Part shown: in pieces, positions 8,077 through 11,169 of the stretch
How positions within the stretch are numbered: the first letter of the stretch is position 1
How the letters are laid out: each line of letters opens with the position of its first letter
Assembly (NCBI GenBank): GCA_002704045.1
Contig: PAFF01000018.1
Span: 1 to 11,169, forward strand
DNA from: Fidelibacterota bacterium
Lineage (GTDB): Bacteria; Fidelibacterota; Marinisomatia; SCGC-AAA003-L08; GCA-002704045
Reading direction: 5' to 3'
Length of the DNA: 11,169 nt
Made by a program: the position numbers and the translations under genes
The notes under the pieces: model-generated
Database searches by the model: none
Seen by the model: the letters and a program-made list of their open reading frames with translations, nothing else
Told to the model about the DNA's origin: nothing

Positions 8077-11000
8077 TTATTTTATGAGCATTAGCTTTTT
8101 CATTCCAGAATAACTTCCTCCGGACATTCTTACAAAATATATCCCGCTTGAGAAATTACTCGCATCCCAAACTAACTTATGAGTTCCTGCCTCTTGAATG
8201 TTATTATACAATATCGAAACTTCTCTTCCTTGAATATCAAATATTTTAATTGATATCTCAGATGCAATAGGTAATGAATATGAGATATTCGTTACCGGGT
8301 TAAATGGATTTGGATATGCATCATTTAATTGAAATTGATCTGGTACAACATCATATTCAACATCAATAATGTTCTCACCTGAAGATGCCATGATATCAAC
8401 TACTTCAAACCAATCACTTGTAGCTAATATTGTTCCACTCTCAGGTCTTAACAAGATTACATCCGTTCTATTACCATTTGTTATGTAATCTTGAATTAAA
8501 CCACCATTTGTTAATTCAAAATTGAAATCTAAACTGTGATTTAATGTTATATGTAAAGAAACATAACCATCAGAATCTAATTCTAGACCATTTGATGTTT
8601 TTAATACTTCAACTCTATTAGCTGTTTCTCTTGCAAGAGGATCAACTTCATAACAACCCTCTGATTCATCCCAATCACAGTAATCTGCTTGCATTAAACC
8701 TAAACAATCATCTTCAGTAACAAATTCAGTACAAGGTTTTAATATAATATCAATCAATACTGTTATATCAACAATGTCAATACAACCATTACAAGGTTCA
8801 TTACAAAGTTCTGATTGAGCTACATTCAAATTAGAGAACTGAATATCGTCTTCTGGACAATCATCATTTAAAATATCAACATCTTCACAGGTATCTGATG
8901 ATAGGTCAGTAAATAAATAATCAATTGCATACATAATATCTAATACGTCCACATTGAAATTTAGATCAGCGTCACCAGGTTCGGTGTAACACGCATCACA
9001 ACCATCACAAAGATCACAGGAATCAATTTGGTTACTTTCACAGAAGTTTACATCATTAGCATCATCACCATAGAAGCATTCACCTTCAAAACATTCATCA
9101 TTAGTTATCCAATTATCTAAATCTGCTAATGGATAAGGCGAACTCTCACCAATCTCAGAGCAATATTGCTGACTCAATATTTCACCAGACCAACAATCTG
9201 CGTCTTCATCTAAATACCAATCCATCAAACCACATCCTGAACAAACATCGCATTCATCATACTCCGCTAAGTTACCATCACATCCAGAAACAGTAACAGC
9301 AATCATATATGGATCTATGCTATCATATTCAATAGTTGTCTCAACACCATCTAAAATTCCATCACTATCTATATCTAATTGATGAGTTTCATATATATCC
9401 AAATCAATGAATAAATCAGAATCTATTGAACTATAAAATTCTAAGGTATTATTCCAAACAACAGTAGTATCCATTCCATCTTCATTCATATCAATTACAG
9501 TCCATTTGAATGATAATTCACTATCAATATCATATACTCCGAAACATTCTGAGGCACCATTATAATCAGTTTCAAATGTTAGTAATGCCTTGTTTGTTAT
9601 GGATGGATCATCACTGAACTCAATATCCCAATTTGATCTTGGACAAAGTGATTCAACCATTGGATCGTTTATAGGATGAACAATAAGCGTTATATTTTCA
9701 GAATCTAAGCCTCCATTATTATCATCTACATTAACATAACAATCAGTTTGACCAAATTGATCATCTTGTACATCAAATGTACAAGTATCATCTAAACAGC
9801 TAGTGGTAACCAGGCTCTCCTCTCCGCAAACTAGACTAAATGATAAACTTTGACCATTTTCAACAATATCAACATCACTCGCTGATACGGATATCGTTAA
9901 GTCTTCATCCTCATCTGTACTTTGATTACCCACAGCTGTTAGTATTGGTAAATCATTTATTGCATTCACAATTAATGAAATTATCTCAAAATCACTCGCA
10001 CCGTTTCCATCATCAACAGTTGCTAAACATTCAACACTCCCATTCTGATCATCTTGAACATCAAATGTGCAATCTGCCATGCTCGTACCTGTTGATACAC
10101 AACTTGTTGATACAAGATCATTATCTCCACTACATTCTAATGTAAATGTATGCTGTTCGCCGTAAAACTCTATGTCAGGATCAGAAGATGATAAAGATAT
10201 CATAAGATCATTGTCTTCATCCGTAGACTGATTACCAATTAAACTTAATACCGGTTCATCATTTACAGAATTTACTGTTACAGAGAAAGATGTCGATACG
10301 CTTCCACCGTTCTGATCATCAACGTTTATAATACATTCGTCATTTCCATATTCATTATCATCAACGTGAAAAACAAATACTGCACATTCTTCTGACAATC
10401 CTCCTGATGGAATTTCAGCAATACCTCCGTATCCCACAACATTCGAATTACAAGATGCATTGAATAATAAGTCTTGTCCATTTTCATATATGTCTGGATC
10501 AGGTACACAAATTTCAATTGTTAAATCCTCATCCTCATTTGTTATTTGACTATCCAATGATGATAATTCAGGAATATCATTGATTGGATAAACAATAAAT
10601 TCAATATCTTCTGAATCTATGGAACCACTGTTATCATCAACTATTACTACACAATCAACGCTTCCGTTTTGATCATCTTGTACATCAAATGTACAATCAG
10701 CTGTGCTCGCACCTGTTGATGCACATGAACTAGTTAATAATGTATAATCTCCAATACAATTCAAACTAAATGTCATGGACTGATTATTCTCTGCAATATC
10801 AACATCACTAGCTAATACTGATATTGTTAAATCTTCATCCTCATCTGTAGACTGATCACCAACCAATGATAAAATAGGAGCATCGTTAACAGCATCAACT
10901 GTAAATGTAAATCCTTCAGAATGATTTGCTCTACCATATCCATCAGCTACAGTCATAACACAATCAACATTACCATTCTGATCATCTTGCACATCAAATG

Positions 11001-11169
11001 TACAATCAGCTGTAGCATCTCCTGTGGATACACAGCTTGTTGATACTAAAGCATCATCACCTGTGCACTCTAATGTGAATGTCATAGACTGACCATTCTC
11101 AGCAATATCAACATCACCTGCTGATACTGATATCGTTAAATCTTCATCTTCATCTGTAGACTGATCACC
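8077..11169 (-). CDS. Large exported repeat protein with cadherin-like repeats, dockerin-like segment and T9SS sorting domain (5' end outside window)
   Basis: The frame is open to the right edge, so 1030 C-terminal residues are visible and the Met at 11085 is internal, not the start. Numbering from the edge: residues 1-502 are five tandem beta-sandwich repeats of the cadherin/Ig-like type, each opening with a G(D/N)QSTDED-like motif and closing with VNDAP-like residues. Residues 509-632 are an unassigned, probably beta-rich region. Residues 636-730 are rich in Cys and Asp (DECDVC, CDLCDGCDAC). Residues 732-810 resemble a split dockerin, with an EF-hand-like loop (D733, D735, N737, D744) and a second helix containing IDIVDITVLIDII. 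Residues 846-945 resemble the beta module that often precedes the sorting domain in Marinimicrobia-like proteins. Residues 950-1030 are a type A sorting domain. The gene ends in tandem TAA TAA, 21 bases before the next gene, so the two are probably cotranscribed. An exported adhesin or surface-binding role is inferred; no catalytic motif is seen. Confidence 0.9.
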   Translation of the reverse strand, partial: GDQSTDEDEDLTISVSAGDVDIAENGQSMTFTLECTGDDALVSTSCVSTGDATADCTFDVQDDQNGNVDCVMTVADGYGRANHSEGFTFTVDAVNDAPILSLVGDQSTDEDEDLTISVLASDVDIAENNQSMTFSLNCIGDYTLLTSSCASTGASTADCTFDVQDDQNGSVDCVVIVDDNSGSIDSEDIEFIVYPINDIPELSSLDSQITNEDEDLTIEICVPDPDIYENGQDLLFNASCNSNVVGYGGIAEIPSGGLSEECAVFVFHVDDNEYGNDECIINVDDQNGGSVSTSFSVTVNSVNDEPVLSLIGNQSTDEDNDLMISLSSSDPDIEFYGEQHTFTLECSGDNDLVSTSCVSTGTSMADCTFDVQDDQNGSVECLATVDDGNGASDFEIISLIVNAINDLPILTAVGNQSTDEDEDLTISVSASDVDIVENGQSLSFSLVCGEESLVTTSCLDDTCTFDVQDDQFGQTDCYVNVDDNNGGLDSENITLIVHPINDPMVESLCPRSNWDIEFSDDPSITNKALLTFETDYNGASECFGVYDIDSELSFKWTVIDMNEDGMDTTVVWNNTLEFYSSIDSDLFIDLDIYETHQLDIDSDGILDGVETTIEYDSIDPYMIAVTVSGCDGNLAEYDECDVCSGCGLMDWYLDEDADCWSGEILSQQYCSEIGESSPYPLADLDNWITNDECFEGECFYGDDANDVNFCESNQIDSCDLCDGCDACYTEPGDADLNFNVDVLDIMYAIDYLFTDLSSDTCEDVDILNDDCPEDDIQFSNLNVAQSELCNEPCNGCIDIVDITVLIDIILKPCTEFVTEDDCLGLMQADYCDWDESEGCYEVDPLARETANRVEVLKTSNGLELDSDGYVSLHITLNHSLDFNFELTNGGLIQDYITNGNRTDVILLRPESGTILATSDWFEVVDIMASSGENIIDVEYDVVPDQFQLNDAYPNPFNPVTNISYSLPIASEISIKIFDIQGREVSILYNNIQEAGTHKLVWDASNFSSGIYFVRMSGGSYSGMKKLMLIK
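8080..8322 (-). other. Type IX secretion C-terminal sorting domain of the upstream protein
   Basis: The last 81 residues start AYPNPFNPVTNISYSLP, continue with KIFDIQGREV, then GTHKLVWDASNFSSGIYFV, and end in KKLMLIK. This order of motifs is that of the Por/T9SS type A sorting domain, which directs a protein across the outer membrane and is usually cleaved off. Residues after the stop are irrelevant because the frame closes with two TAA codons. Confidence 0.9.
8740..8976 (-). other. Dockerin-like cysteine-rich segment
   Basis: The first half begins GDADLNFNVDVLDI, with acidic or Asn residues at loop positions 1, 3, 5 and 12, as in a dockerin calcium loop followed by a helix. The second half ends in a similar helix (CIDIVDITVLIDIIL), but its loop is replaced by a Cys-rich CNEPCNGC sequence. 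About 40 residues separate the halves, more than in a classical dockerin. The assignment is by pattern only. Confidence 0.5.
9661..11169 (-). repeat. Five tandem cadherin/Ig-like repeats of about 102 codons
   Basis: Unit boundaries, taken at the G(D/N)Q motif, are 11169-10861, 10860-10555, 10554-10237, 10236-9931 and 9930 to about 9661, giving lengths of 103, 102, 106, 102 and about 89 codons. Units 1, 2, 4 and 5 share TDEDxDL, a DVDI or DPDI motif, CTFDVQDD and four cysteines. Unit 3 is the most diverged and carries an insertion (residues near GGIAEIPSGG). The array runs off the right edge, so the real copy number is higher. The family assignment (cadherin-like or Big-type tandem repeats of exported adhesins) rests on the motif and the spacing. 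Confidence 0.85.

Noticed and set aside
11083..11085. ATG at 11085 as the start of the right-hand gene
   Set aside because: The frame stays open for 28 more codons to the edge and those codons complete the first cadherin-like repeat, so the start lies outside the window.

Overview
The window is an AT-rich stretch in which every credible gene lies on the minus strand. It holds three very large modular proteins of the secreted or cell-surface type and one tiny possible membrane protein. Two of the large proteins end in a type IX secretion (Por/T9SS type A) C-terminal sorting domain with a YPNPFNP start. That motif form, the DECGVC cysteine-rich linkers, the thrombospondin type 3 repeats, the cohesin-like modules and the acidic, Asn/Asp-rich composition together suggest a marine member of the FCB group. 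Candidatus Marinimicrobia (SAR406) is my best guess; this rests on style of sequence, not on a marker gene.

In transcription order (right to left): 11169-8077 is the 3' part of a gene whose start is outside the window. It has five tandem cadherin/Ig-like repeats, a cysteine-rich dockerin-like segment and a sorting domain. After 21 bases comes 8055-3949, a complete 1368-residue protein with a signal peptide, four cohesin-like beta modules, thrombospondin type 3 calcium-binding repeats, one fibronectin type III domain and a sorting domain. A 239-base gap follows (3948-3710). It contains a hairpin and a 46-codon frame for a single-pass membrane peptide (3863-3723). Last is 3709-1, an unbroken 1236-codon frame with a good ribosome binding site and a signal peptide. 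It is cut by the left edge and combines a large unassigned N-terminal region, an F5/8C (discoidin-like) domain, a LamG domain, a thrombospondin type 3 stretch and two blocks of BspA/DUF285 24-residue repeats.

The first two genes are close enough to be one transcript, and the third may be a continuation or a separate unit. The likely common theme is calcium-stabilised exported proteins for adhesion or for binding polysaccharide or particles. No secretion machinery, enzyme, RNA gene, mobile element or CRISPR array is visible. The most notable points are the large unbroken frame at the left, its 618-base duplicated cassette, the small membrane ORF in the gap, the four-cysteine pattern in the cadherin-like repeats, and the presence of cohesin-like and dockerin-like modules in neighbouring genes.
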